The notes beneath the pieces were generated by a model, which was not told the DNA's origin, did not search any database, and was given only the letters and a program-made list of their open reading frames with translations. From Eutreptiella sp. 'Long Island Sound 2002' (taxonomy: Eukaryota > Euglenozoa > Euglenophyceae > Eutreptiales > Eutreptiaceae): a DNA stretch of 64,000 bases. The DNA is taken from the NCBI GenBank assembly GCA_964036045.1, contig OZ038382.1, forward strand, positions 41,866,090 through 41,930,089, in the 5' to 3' direction. How positions within the stretch are numbered: the stretch's first letter is position 1; the number at the start of each line of letters is the position of its first letter. Position numbers and translations under genes: made by a program. Shown here piece after piece: positions 12,911 to 24,515 of the stretch.

Positions 12911-13746
12911 GTGTCGGCAAGTATCACCACACTTCATTATGAAAGCACCTGGCTCTCACACCAAGCCATACCATACCATGCCAAGCCAAGCCAGCCATGC
13001 CTTGGCTTGACGAGACGAGGCGAGCGAGCGCGCGCGCGCGGGGGTGGCGGGGGGTGCAATGGCAGTGTGGGTGTGTGGTGGCAGTGGACCAGAGCAAAAA
13101 CTTCAACGGGTAGGGCCAAAGGTGCCACTTTACGAAAGCACGCGTACAGCCTAGCCAACCACCACGCAGCAACCTGAAAATCCAATAAATGTGGCGTACC
13201 AAAATGAAACTTTTTTGCAAAAATATGGAACATGCCCCTTCTAAATTTTCTTCTAATGCCTTCCCGGAACGCTGAAGGGGGAGCTGCAATAACTTGACAG
13301 AAAGTCCCGAATTCAATTCTGAGATATTGTGTCGGCAAGTATCACCACACTTCATTATGAAAGCACCTGGCTCTCACACCAAGCCATACCATACCATGCC
13401 AAGCCAAGCCAGCCATGCCTTGGCTCGACGAGACGAGGCGAGCGAGCGCGCGCGCGCGGGGGTGGCGGGGGGTGCAATGGCAGTGTCGGTGTGTGGTGGC
13501 AGTGGACCAGAGCGAAAACTTCAACGGGTAGGGCCAAAGGTGCCACTTTACGAAAGCACGCGTACAGCCTAGCCAACCACCACGCAGCAACCTGAAAATC
13601 CAATAAATGTGGCGTACCAAAATGAAACTTTTTTGCAAAAATATGGAACATGCCCCTTCTAAATTTTCTTCTAATGCCTTCCCGGAACGCTGAAGGGGGA
13701 GCTGCAATAACTTGACAGAAAGTCCCGAATTCAATGTTGAGATATT
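12911..13746 (+). repeat. Two monomers leading into the 1,244-bp duplication
   Basis: Anchors are at 12911 and 13329. The first has AGCAAAAACTTC (a CpG loss) and CAATTCTGAG; the second has GGCTCGACGAG, the GTGTCGGTG marker shared with 13747 and 14991, and CAATGTTGAG. Both carry GGGCCAAAGG. Confidence 0.85.
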
Positions 13747-15815
13747 GTGTCGGCAAGTATCACCACACTTCATTATGAAAGCACCTGGCTCTCACACCAA
13801 GCCATACCATACCATGCCAAGCCAAGCCAGCCATGCCTTGGCTTGACGAGACGAGGCGAGCGAGCGCGCGCGCGCGGGGGTGGCGGGGGGTGCAATGGCA
13901 GTGTCGGTGTGTGGTGGCAGTGGACCAGAGCGAAAACTTCAACGGGTAGGGCGAAAGGTGCCACTTTACGAAAGGATGCGTACAGCCTAGCCAACCACCA
14001 CGCAGCAACCTGAAAATCCAATAAATGTGGCGTACCAAAATGAAACTTTTTTGCAAAAATATGGAACATGCCCCTTCTAGATTTTCTTCCCGGAACGCTT
14101 AAGGGGGAGCTGCAATAACTTGACAGAAAGTCCCGAATTCAATTTTGAGATATTGTGTCGGCAAGTATCACCACACTTCATTATGAAAGCACCTGGATCT
14201 CACACCAAGCCATACCATACCATGCCAAGCCAAGCCAGCCATGCCTTGGCTTGACGACACGAGGCGAGCGAGCGCGCGCGCGCGGAGGTGGCGGGGGGTG
14301 CAATGGCAGTGTGGGTGTGTGGTGGCAGTGGACCAGAGCGAAAACTTCAACAGGGAGGGCGAAAGGTGCCACTTTACGAAAGCACGCGTACAGCCTAGCC
14401 AACCACCACGCAGCAACCTGAAAATCCAATAAATGTGGCGTACCAAAATGAAGCTTTTTTGCAAAAATATGGAACATGCCCCTTCTAAATTTTCTTCTAA
14501 TGCCTTCCCGGAACGCTGAAGGGGGAGCTGCAATAACTTGACAGAAAGTCCCGAATTCAATTTTGAGATATTGTGTCGGCAAGTATCACCACACTTCATT
14601 ATGAAAGCACCTGGCTCTCACACCAAGCCATACCATACCATGCCAAGCCAAGCCAGCCATGCCTTGGCTTGACGAGACGAGGCGAGCGAGCGCGCGCGCG
14701 CGGGGGTGGCGGGGGGTGCAATGGCAGTGTGGGTGTGTGGTGGCAGTGGACCAGAGCGAAAACTTCAACGGGTAGGGCCAAAGGTGCCACTTTACGGAAG
14801 CACGCGTACAGCCTAGCCAACCACCACGCAGCAACCTGAAAATCTAATAAATGTGGCGTACCAAAATGAAACTTTTTTGCAAAAATATGGAACATGCCCC
14901 TTCTAAATTTTCTTCTAATGCCTTTCCGGAACGCTGAAGGGGGGGCTGCAATAACTTGACAGAAAGTCCCGAATTCAATTTTGAGATATTGTGTCGGCAA
15001 GTATCACCACACTTCATTATGAAAGCACCTGGCTCTCACACCAAGCCATACCATACCATGCCAAGCCAAGCCAGCCATGCCTTGGCTTGACGAGACGAGG
15101 CGAGCGAGCGCGCGCGCGCGGGGCTGGCGGGGGGTGCAATGGCAGTGTCGGTGTGTGGTGGCAGTGGACCAGAGCGAAAACTTCAACGGGTAGGGCGAAA
15201 GGTGCCACTTTACGAAAGGATGCGTACAGCCTAGCCAACCACCACGCAGCAACCTGAAAATCCAATAAATGTGGCGTACCAAAATGAAACTTTTTTGCAA
15301 AAATATGGAACATGCCCCTTCTAAATTTTCTTCCCGGAACGCTTAAGGGGGAGCTGCAATAACTTGACAGAAAGTCCCGAATTCAATTTTGAGATATTGT
15401 GTCGGCAAGTATCACCACACTTCATTATGAAAGCACCTGGATCTCACACCAAGCCATACCATACCATGCCAAGCCAAGCCAGCCATGCCTTGGCTTGACG
15501 AGACGAGGCGAGCGAGCGCGCGCGCGCGGGGGTGGCGGGGGGTGCAATGGCAGTGTGGGTGTGTGGTGGCAGTGGACCAGAGCGAAAACTTCAACGGGTA
15601 GGGCCAAAGGTGCCACTTTACGAAAGAACGCGTACAGCCTAGCCAACCACCACGCAGCAACCTGAAAATCTAATAAATGTGGCGTACCAAAATGAAACTT
15701 TTTTGCAAAAATATGGAACATCCCCTTCTAAATTTTCTTCTAATGCCTTTCCGGAACGCTGAAGGGGGGGCTGCAATAACTTGACAGAAAGTCCCGAATT
15801 CAATTTTGAGATATT
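13747..15815 (+). repeat. Three-monomer duplication, 1,244-bp period, ending in a chimera
   Basis: The 408-bp monomers from 13747 and 14991 share GTGTCGGTGTGTGG, GAAAGGATGCGTAC, the 10-bp deletion and CGCTTAAGGGGG. The next monomers, from 14155 and 15399, share CACCTGGATCTCAC. After that point the copy at 15399 stops resembling 14155 and follows 14573 instead (AATCTAATAAATG, CCTTTCCGG, seven G before CTGC). The block thus records an exchange between misaligned neighbours. Confidence 0.88.
15399..15815 (+). repeat. Chimeric monomer with a visible exchange interval
   Basis: Its start carries CACCTGGATCTCAC, otherwise seen only in the monomer from 14155. Its middle and end carry GGGCCAAAGG, AATCTAATAAATG, CCTTTCCGG and GGGGGGGCTGC, the combination found in the monomer from 14573. 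The monomer at 14155 instead has GACGACACG, GCGGAGGTGG and ACAGGGAGGG, which are all absent here. The switch lies between about 15436 and 15500, that is in or next to the pentamer tract, inverted repeat and CG run. It is 417 bp because of a one-base loss near 15721 (CATCCCCTTCT). Confidence 0.85.
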
Positions 15816-18800
15816 GTGTCGGCAAGTATCACCACACTTCATTATGAAAGCACCTGGCTCTCACACCAAGCCATACCATACCATGCCAAGCCAAGCCAGC
15901 CATGCCTTGGCTTGACGAGACGAGGCGAGCGAGCGCGCGCGCGCGGGGGTGGCGGGGGGTGCAATGGCAGTGTGGGTGTGTGGTGGCAGTGGACCAGAGC
16001 GAAAACTTCAACGGGTAGGGCCAAAGGTGCCACTTGACGAAAGCACGCGTACAGCCTAGCCAACCACCACGCAGCAACCTGAAAATCCAATAAATGTGGC
16101 GTACCAAAATGAAACTTTTTTGCAAAAATATGGAACATGCCCCTTCTAATTTTTCTTCTAATGCCTTCCCGGAACGCTGAAGGGGGAGCTGCAATAACTT
16201 GACAGAAAGTCCCGAATGGAATTTTGAGATATTGTGTCGGCAAGTATCACCACACTTCATTATGAAAGCACCTGGCTCTCACACCAAGCCATACCATACC
16301 ATGCCAAGCCAAGCCAGCCATGCCTTGGCTTGACGAGACGAGGCGAGCGAGAGCGCGCGCGCGGGGGTGGCGGGGGGTGCAATGGCAGTGTGGGTGTGTG
16401 GTGGCAGTGGACCAGAGCGAAAACTTCAACCGGTAGGGCGAAAGGTGCCACTTTACGAAAGCACGCGTACAGCCTAGCCAACCACCATGCAGCAACCTGA
16501 AAATCCAATAAATGTGGCGTACCAAAATGAAACTTTTTTGCAAAAATATGGAACATGCCCCTTCTAAATTTTCTTCTAATGCCTTCCCGGAACGCTGAAG
16601 GGGGCGCTGCAATAACTTGACAGAAAGTCCCGAATTCAATTTTGAGATATTGTGTCGGCAAGTATCACCACACTTCATTATGAAAGCACCTGGCTCTCAC
16701 ACCAAGCCATACCATACCATGCCAAGCCAAGCCAGCCATGCCTTGGCTTGACGAGACGAGGCGAGCGAGCGCGCGCGCGCGGGGGTGGCGGGGGGTGCAA
16801 TGGCCGTGTGGGTGTGTGGTGGCAGTGGACCAGAGCGAAAACTTCAACGGGTAGGGCGAAAGGTGCCACTTTACGAAAGCACGCGTACAGCCTAGCCAAC
16901 CACCACGCAGCAACCTGAAAATCCAATAAATGTGGCGTACCAAAATGAAACTTTTTTGCAAAAATATGGAACATGCCCCTTCTAAATTTTCTTCTAATGC
17001 CTTTCCGGAACGCTGAAGGGGGAGCTGCAATAACTTGACAGAAAGTCCCGAATTCAATTTTGAGATATTGTGTCGGCAAGTATCACCACACTTCATTATG
17101 AAAGCACCTGGCTCTCACACCAAGCCATACCATACCATGCCAAGCCAAGCCAGCCATGCCCTGGCTTGACGAGACGAGGCGAGCGAGCGCGCGCGCGCGG
17201 GGGTGGCGGGGGGTGCAATGGCAGTGTGGGTGTGTGGTGGCAGTGGACCAGAGCGAAAACTTCAACGGGTAGGGCCAAAGGTGCCACTTTACGAAAGCAC
17301 GCGTACAGCCTAGCCAACCACCACGCAGCAACCTGAAAATCCAATAAATGTGGCGTACCAAAATGAAACTTTTTTGCAAAAATATGGAACATGCCCCTTC
17401 TAAATTTTCTTCTAATGCCTTCCAGGAACCCTGACGGGGGAGCTGCAATAACTTGACAGAAAGTCCCGAATTCAATTTTGAGATATTGTGTCGGCAAGTT
17501 TCACCACACTTCATTTTGAAAGCACCTGGCTCTCACACCAAGCCATACCATACCATGCGAAGCCAAGCCAGCCATGCCTTGGCTTGACGAGACGAGGCGA
17601 GCGAGCGCGCGCGCGCGGGGGTGGCGGGGGGTGCAATGGCAGTGTGTGTGTGTCGTGGCAGTGGACCAGAGCGAAAACTTCAACGGGTAGGGCGAAAGGT
17701 GCCACTTGACGAAAGCACGCGTACAGCCTAGCCAACCACCACGCAGCAACCTGAAAATCCAATAAATGTGGCGTACCAAAATGAAACCTTTTTGCAAAAA
17801 TATGGAACATGCCCCTTCTAAATTTTCTTCTAATGCCTTCCCGGAACGCTGAAGGGGGAGCTGCAATAACTTGACAGAAAGTCCCGAATTCAATTTTGAG
17901 ATACTGTGTTGGCAAGTATCACCACACTTCATTATGAAAGCACCTGGCTCTCACACCAAGCCATACCATACCATGCCAAGCCAAGCCAGCCATGCCTTGG
18001 CTTGACGAGACGAGGCGAGCGAGCGCGCGCGCGCGGGGGTGGCGGGGGGTGCAATGGCAGTGTGGGTGTGTGGTGGCAGTGGACCAGAGCGAAAACTTCA
18101 ACGGGTAGGGCGAAAGGTGCCACTTTACGAAAGCACGCGTACAGCCTAGCCAACCACCACGCAGCAACCTGAAAATCCAATAAATGTTGCGTACCAAAAT
18201 GAAACTTTTTTGCAAAAATATGGAACATGCCCCTTCTAAATTTTCTTCTAATGCCTTCCCGGAACGCTGGAGGGGGAGCTGCAATAACTTGACAGAAGGT
18301 CCCGAATTCAATTTTGAGATATTGTGTCGGCAAGTATCACCACACTTCATTATGAAAGCACCTGGCTCTCACACCAAGCCATACCATACCATGCCAAGCC
18401 AAGCCAGCCATGCCTTGGCTTGACGAGACGAGGCGAGCGAGCGCGCGCGCGCGGGGGTGGCGGGGGGTGCAATGGCAGTGTGGGTGTGTGGTGGCAGTGG
18501 ACCAGAGCGAAAACTTCAACGGGTAGGGCCAAAGGTGCCACTTTACGAAAGCACGCGTACAGCCTAGCCAACCACCACGCAGCAACCTGAAAATCCAATA
18601 AATGTGGCGCACCAAAATGAAACTTTTTTGCAAAAATATGGAACATGCCCCTTCTAAATTTTCTTCTAATGCCTTTCCGGAACGCTGAAGGGGGAGCTGC
18701 AATAACTTGACAGAAAGTCCCGAATTCTATTTTGAGATATTGTGTCGGCAAGTATCACCACACTTCATTATGAAAGCACCTGGCTCTCACACCAAGCCAT

Positions 18801-21800
18801 ACCATACCATGCCAAGCCAAGCCAGCCATGCCTTGGCTTGACGAGACGAGGCGAGCGAGCGCGCGCGCGCGGGGGTGGCGGGGGGTGCAATGGCAGTGTG
18901 GGTGTGTGGTGGCAGTGGACCAGAGCGAAAACTTCAATGGGTAGGGCGAAAGGTGCCACTTGACGAAAGCACGCGTACAGCCTAGCCAACCACCACGCAG
19001 CAACCTGAAAATCCAATAAATGTGGCGCACCGAAATGAAACTTTTTTGCAAAAATATGGAACATGCCCCTTCTAAATTTTCTTCTAATGCCTTTCCGGAA
19101 CGCTGAAGGGGGAGCTGCAATAACTTGACAGAAAGTCCCGAATTCAATTTTGAGATATTGTGTCGGCAAGTATCACCACACTTCATTATGAAAGCACCTG
19201 GCTCTCACACCAAGCCATACCATACCATGCGGAGCCAAGCCAGCCATGCCTTGGCTTGACGAGACGAGGCGAGGGAGCGCGCGCGCGCGGGGGTGGCGGG
19301 GGGTGCAATGGCAGTGTGGGTGTGTGGTGGCAGTGGACCAGAGCGAAAACTTCAACAGGTAGGGCGAAAGGTGCCACTTGACGAAAGCACGCGTACAGCC
19401 TAGCCAACCACCACGCAGAAACCTGAAAATCCAATAAATGTGGCGTACCAAAATGATACTTTTTTGCAAAAATATGGAACATGCCCCTTCTAAATTTTCT
19501 TCTAATGCCTTCCCGGAACGCTGAAGGGGGAGCTGCAATAACTTGACAGAAAGTCCCGAATTAAATTTTTAGATATTGTGTCGGCAAGTATCACCACACT
19601 TCATTATGAAAGCACCTGGCTCTCACACCAAGCCATACCATACCATGCCAAGCCAAGCCAGCCATGCCTTGGCTTGACGAGACGAGGCGAGCGAGCGCGC
19701 GCGCGCGGGGGTGGCGGGGGGTGCAATGGCAGTGTGGGTGTGTGGTGGCAGTGGACCAGAGCGAAAACTTCAACGGGTAGGGCGAAAGGTGCCACTTTAC
19801 GAAAGCACGCGTACAGCCTAGCCAACCACCACGCAGCAACCTGAAAATCCAATAAATGTGGCGTACCAAAATGAAACTTTTTTGCAAAAATATCGAACAT
19901 GCCCCTTCTAAATTTTCTTCGAATGCCTTCCCGGAACGCTGAAGGGGGAGCTGCAAAAACTTGACAGAAAGTCCCGAATTCAATTTTGAGATATTGTGTC
20001 GGCAAGTATCACCACACTTCATTATGAAAGCACCTGGCTCTCACACCAAGCCATACCATACCATGCCAAGCCAAGCCAGCCATGCCTTGGCTTGACGAGA
20101 CGAGGCGAGCGAGCGCGCGCGCGCGGGGGTGGCGGGGGGTGCAATGGCAGTGTGGGTGTGTGGTGGCAGTGGACCAGAGCGAAAACTTCAACGGGTAGGG
20201 CGAAAGGTGCCACTTTACGAAAGCACGCGTACAGCCTAGCCAACCACCACGCAGCAACCTGAAAATCCAATAAATGTGGCGTACCAAAATGAAACTTTTT
20301 TGCAAAAATATGGAACATGCCCCTTCTAAATTTTCTTCTAATGCCTTCCCGGAACGCTGAAGGGGGAGCTGCAATAACTTGACAGAAAGTCCCGAATTCA
20401 ATTTGGAGATATTGTGTCGGCAAGTATCACCACACTTCATTATGAAAGCACCTGGCTCCCACACCAAGCCATACCATACCATGCCAAGCCAAGCCAGCCA
20501 TGCCTTGGCTTGACGAGACGAGGCGAGCGAGCGCGCGCGCGCGGGGGTGGCAGGGGGTGCCATGGCAGTGTTGGTGTGTGGTGGCAGTGGACCAGAGCGA
20601 AAACTTCAACGGGTAGGGCGAAAGGTGCCATTTTACGAAAGCACGCGTACAGCCTAGCCAACCACCACGCAGCAACCTGAAAATCCAATAAATGTGGCGT
20701 ACCAAAATGAAACTTTTTTGCAAAAATATGGAACATGCCCCTTCTAAATTTTCTTCTAATGCCTTCCCGGAACGCTGAAGGGGGAGCTGCAATAACTTGA
20801 CAGAAAGTCCCGAATCCAATTTTGAGATATTGTGTCGGCAAGTATCACCACACTTCATTATGAAAGCACCTGGCTCTCACACCAAGCCATACCATACCAT
20901 GCCAAGCCAAGCCAGCCATGCCTTGGCTTGACGAGACGAGGCGAGCGAGCGCGCGCGCGCGGGGGTGGCGGGGGGTGCAATGGCAGTGTGGGGGTGTGGT
21001 GGCAGTGGACCAGAGCGAAAACTTCAACGGGTAGGGCCAAAGGTGCCACTTTACGAAAGCACGCGTACAGCCTAGCCAACCACCACGCAGCAACCTGAAA
21101 ATCCAATAAATGTGGCGTACCAAAATGAAACTTTTTTGCAAAAATATGGAAAATGCCCCTTCTAAATTTTCTTCTAATGCCTTCCCGGAACGCTGAAGGG
21201 GGAGCTGCAATAACTTGACAGAAAGTCCCGAATTGAATTCTGAGATATTGTGTCGGCAAGTATCACCACACTTCATTATGAAAGCACCTGGCTCTCACAC
21301 CAAGCCATACCATACCATGCCAAGCCAAGCCAGCCATGCCTTGGCTTGACGAGACGAGGCGAGCGAGCGCGCGCGCGCGGGGTTGGCGGGGGGTGCAATG
21401 GCAGTGTGGGTGTGTGGTGGCAGTGGACCAGAGCGAAAACTTCAACGGGTAGGGCGAAAGGTGCCACTTGACGAAAGCACGCGTACAGCCTAGCCAACCA
21501 CCACGCAGCAACCTGAAAATCCAATAAATGTGGCGTACCAAAATGAAACTTTTTTGCAAAAATATGGAACATGCCCCTTCTAAATTTTCTTCTAATGCCT
21601 TCCCGGAACGCTGAAGGGGGAGCTGCAATAACTTGACAGAAAGTCCCGAATTCAATTTTGAGATATTGTGTCGGCAAGTATCACCACACTTCATTATGAA
21701 AGCACCTGGCTCTCACACCAAGCCATACCATACCATGCCAAGCCAAGCCAGCCATGCCTTGGCTTGACGAGACGAGGCGAGCGAGCGCGCGCGCGCGGGG

Positions 21801-24193
21801 GTGGCGGGGGGTGCAATGGCAGTGTGGGTGTGTGGTGGCAGTGGACCAGAGCGAAAACTTCAACGGGTAGGGCCAAAGGTGCCACTTTACGAAAGCACGC
21901 GTACAGCCTAGCCAACCACCACGCAGCAACCTGAAAATCCAATAAATGTGGCGTACCAAAATGAAACTTTTTTGCAAAAATATGGAACATGCCCCTTCTA
22001 AATTTTCTTCTAATGCCTTCCCGGAACGCTGAAGGGGGAGCTGCAATAACTTGACAGAAAGTCCCGAATTCAATTTTTAGATATTGTGTCGGCAAGTATC
22101 ACCACACTTCATTATGAAGCACCTGGCTCTCACGCCAAGCCATACCATACCATGCCAAGCCAAGCCAGCCATGCCTTGGCTTGACGAGACGAGGCGAGCG
22201 AGTGCGCGCGCGCGGGGGTGGCGGGGGGTGCAATGGCAGTGTGGGTGTGTGGTGGCAGTGGACCAGAGCGAACACTTCAACGGGTAGGGCGAAAGGTGCC
22301 ACTTGACGAAAGCACGCGTACAGCCTAGCCAACCACCACGCAGCAACCTGAAAATCCAGTAAATGTGGCGTACCAAAATGAAACTTTTTTGCAAAAATAT
22401 GGAACATGCCCCTTCTAAATTTTCTTCTAATGCCTTCCCGGAACGCTGAAGGGGGAGCTGCAATAACTTGACAGAAAGTCCCGAATTCAATTTTGAGATA
22501 TTGTGTCGACAAGTATCACCACACTTCATTATGAAAGCACCTGGCTCTCACACCAAGCCATACCATACCATGCCAAGCCAAGCCAGCCATGCCTTGGCTT
22601 GACGAGACGAGGCGAGCGAGCGCGCGCGCGCGGGGGTGGCGGGGGGTGCAATGGCAGTGTGGGTGTGTGGTGGCAGTGGACCAGAGCGAAAACTTCAACG
22701 GGTAGGGCGAAAGGTGCCACTTGACGAAAGCACGCGTACAGCCTAGCCAACCACCACGCAGCAACCTGAAAATCCAATAAATGTGGCGTACCAAAATGAA
22801 ACTTTTTTGCAAAAATATGGAACATGCCCCTTCTAATATTTCTTCTAATGCCTTCCCGGAACGCTGAAGGGGGAGCTGCAATAACTTGACAGAAAGTCCC
22901 GAATTCAATTTTGAGATATTGTGTCGGCAAGTATCACCACACTTCATTATGAAAGCACCTGGCTCTCACACCAAGCCATACCATACCATGCCAAGCCAAG
23001 CCAGCCATGCCTTGGCTTGACGAGACGAGGCGAGCGAGCGCGCGCGCGGGGGGGTGGCGGGGGGTGAAATGGCAGTGTGGGTGTGTGGTGGCAGTGGACC
23101 AGAGCGAAAACTTCAACGGGTAGGGCGAAAGGTGCCACTTTACGAAGGCACGCGTACAGCCTAGCCAACCACCACGCAGCAACCTGAAAATCCAATAAAT
23201 GTGGCGTACCAAAATGAAACTTTTTTGCAAAAATATGGAACATGCCCCTTCTAAATTTTCTTCTAATGCCTTCCCGGAACGCTGAAGGGGGAGCTGCAAT
23301 AACTTGACAGAAAGTGCCGAATTCAATTTTGAGATATTGTGTCGGCAAGTATCACCACACTTCATTATGAAAGCACCTGGCTCTCACACCAAGCCATACC
23401 ATACCATGCCAAGCCAAGCCAGCCATGCCTTGGCTTGACGAGACGAGGCGAGCGAGCGCGCGCGCGCGGGGGTGGCGGGGGGTGCAATGGCAGTGTGGGT
23501 GTGTGGTGGCAGTGGACCAGAGCGAAAACTTCAACGGGTAGGGCGAAAGGTGCCCCTTGACGAAAGCACGCGTACAGCCTAGCCAACCACCACGCAGCAA
23601 CCTGAAAATCCAATAAATGTGGCGTACCAAAATGAAACTTTTTTGCAAAAATATGGAACATGCCCCTTCTAAATTTTCTTCTAATGCCTTCCCGGAACGC
23701 TGAAGGGGGAGCTGCAATAACTTGACAGAAAGTCCCGAATTCAATTTTGAGATATTGTGTCGGCAAGTATGAACACACTTCATTATGAAAGCACCTGGCT
23801 CTCACACCAAGCCATACCATACCATGCCAAGCCAAGCCAGCCATGCCTTGGCTTGACGAGACGAGGCGAGCGAGCGCGCGCGCGCGGGGGTGGCGGGGGT
23901 TGCAATGGCAGTGTGGGTTTCTGGTGGCAGTGGACCAGAGCGAAAACTTCAACGGGTAGGGCGAAAGGTGCCAGTTTACGAAAGCACGCGTACAGCCTAG
24001 CCAACCACCACGCAGCAACCTGAAAATCCAATAAATGTGGCGTACCAAAATGAAACTTTTTTGCAAAAATATGGAACATGCCCCTTCTAAATTTTCTTCT
24101 AATGCCTTCCCGGAACGCTGAAGGGGGAGCTGCAATAACTTGACAGAAAGTCCCGAATTCAATTTTGAGATATTGTGTCGGCAAGTATCACCA

Positions 24194-24212
24194 CACTTCA
24201 TTATGAAAGCAC
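24194..24212 (+). repeat. First copy of an internal monomer half-repeat
   Basis: The element reads CACTT, CAT, then TATGAAAGCAC. A second version, CACTT then TACGAAAGCAC, lies at 24390-24405. Leaving aside the three-base CAT insertion, 15 of 16 positions match. The ends of the two copies are 193 bp apart, a little under half the monomer. This may be a trace of an older unit of about 200 bp that doubled; the flanks are only weakly alike. Confidence 0.4.
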
Positions 24213-24224
24213 CTGGCTCTCACA

Positions 24225-24292
24225 CCAAGCCATACCATACCATGCCAAGCCAAGCCAGCCATGCCTTGGCTTGACGAGACGAGGCGAGCGAG
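24225..24292 (+). repeat. Pentamer-like word tract inside the monomer
   Basis: Read in consecutive words, the tract is CCAAG, CCATA, CCATA, CCATG, CCAAG, CCAAG, CCAG, CCATG, CCTTG, GCTTG, ACGAG, ACGAG, GCGAG, CGAG, and then passes straight into alternating CG. Twelve of the fourteen words are five bases and two are four. Neighbouring words usually differ by only one or two bases, so the tract looks like an old pentanucleotide microsatellite that drifted word by word. In the right third of the window the last four-base word CGAG is replaced by GCGAG, which lengthens the monomer to 419 bp and restores the five-base register. The tract is present in every monomer. The pentamer origin is inference. 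Confidence 0.8.
24246..24273. repeat. 9-bp perfect inverted repeat with 10-base loop
   Basis: CAAGCCAAG at 24246-24254 is the exact reverse complement of CTTGGCTTG at 24265-24273, separated by ten bases. The pair can form a stem-loop or small cruciform and occurs in nearly every monomer at the same place. Occasional single changes break one arm (for example CCAAACC at 11727-11733 and at 28849-28855, CTCGG near 27192). No compensating change in the opposite arm was noticed, so pairing is not obviously under selection. Confidence 0.75.
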
Positions 24293-24304
24293 CGCGCGCG
24301 CGCG
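24293..24304. repeat. Alternating (CG)6 run, potential Z-DNA segment
   Basis: Twelve bases of strictly alternating CG directly follow the pentamer tract and run into a G tract. Alternating CG is the classic Z-DNA-forming sequence. The run varies between monomers: seven CG units at 47285-47300 and near 49379-49394, shorter runs with extra G near 23041, 46450 and 57750, and interruptions such as GCGCGAGCGG at about 24713-24723, 28066-28076 and 28474-28484. Length variation here and in the adjacent G run explains several monomers that are one or two bases off 418. Confidence 0.8.
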
Positions 24305-24351
24305 GGGGTGGCGGGGGGTGCAATGGCAGTGTGGGTGTGTGGTGGCAGTGG
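24304..24351 (+). repeat. G-rich tract with possible quadruplex-forming runs
   Basis: The tract contains runs of five and six G separated by four bases, then GGG and several GG pairs in TG-rich context, all on the plus strand. Four closely spaced runs of three or more G are not present in the common sequence, so a canonical three-tier intramolecular quadruplex is marginal; two-tier structures or quadruplexes using split long runs are possible. It is one of the more variable parts of the monomer: GGGCTGG, GGGTTGC, GGAGTGG, GGGTAGC and GGGACGG variants occur and act as markers for the local duplications. Confidence 0.55.
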
Positions 24352-24389
24352 ACCAGAGCGAAAACTTCAACGGGTAGGGCGAAAGGTGC

Positions 24390-24405
24390 CACTTTACGAA
24401 AGCAC
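24390..24405 (+). repeat. Second copy of the internal monomer half-repeat
   Basis: CACTTTACGAAAGCAC matches the element at 24194-24212 except for a three-base gap and one T/C difference. The T at its fifth position varies across the array: the form CTTGACGAAAG replaces CTTTACGAAAG in about 20 monomers between 3.5 and 36.1 kb, and CCTTACG appears in several others. Confidence 0.4.
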
Positions 24406-24431
24406 GCGTACAGCCTAGCCAACCACCACGC

Positions 24432-24515
24432 AGCAACCTGAAAATCCAATAAATGTGGCGTACCAAAATGAAACTTTTTTGCAAAAATATGGAACATGCC
24501 CCTTCTAAATTTTCT
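24432..24515. other. A/T-rich segment of the monomer
   Basis: This part contains short A and T runs (AAAA, TTTTTT, AAAAA, AAATTTT) in contrast with the GC-rich remainder. Runs of A or T spaced roughly a helical turn apart can bend DNA and place nucleosomes; that role is inferred. Clustered multi-base changes and the 10-bp deletion tend to fall in or just after this segment. Confidence 0.6.
24448..24453 (+). other. AATAAA hexamer in every monomer, polyadenylation-signal-like
   Basis: AATAAA sits in the A/T-rich part and is kept in most monomers; rare losses include ATACATG near 6935, AGTAAATG near 9013, 11094 and 22358, CATCAAATG near 59577 and 60831, and AACTGT near 57906. It matches the eukaryotic polyadenylation hexamer, but A/T-rich DNA often contains it by chance. 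It would matter only if the array is transcribed from the plus strand, for which there is no evidence here. Confidence 0.25.

Noticed and set aside
23365-24201. Longer minus-strand frames of 270-280 codons (also 33384-34232, 45958-46776, 48870-49691)
   Set aside because: They arise where one substitution or a one-base indel removes a stop or shifts the frame, so that two monomer frames join by chance. The products are the same two repeat translations back to back.
24225-24244. Telomere-like repeat in the CCATA/CCAAG words
   Set aside because: The words do not match TTAGGG, TTTAGGG, TTAGG or their complements, and the tract is short and degenerate.
24293-24304. CpG island promoter
   Set aside because: The CpG-rich part is under 200 bp per monomer, repeats in every copy and has no gene next to it.
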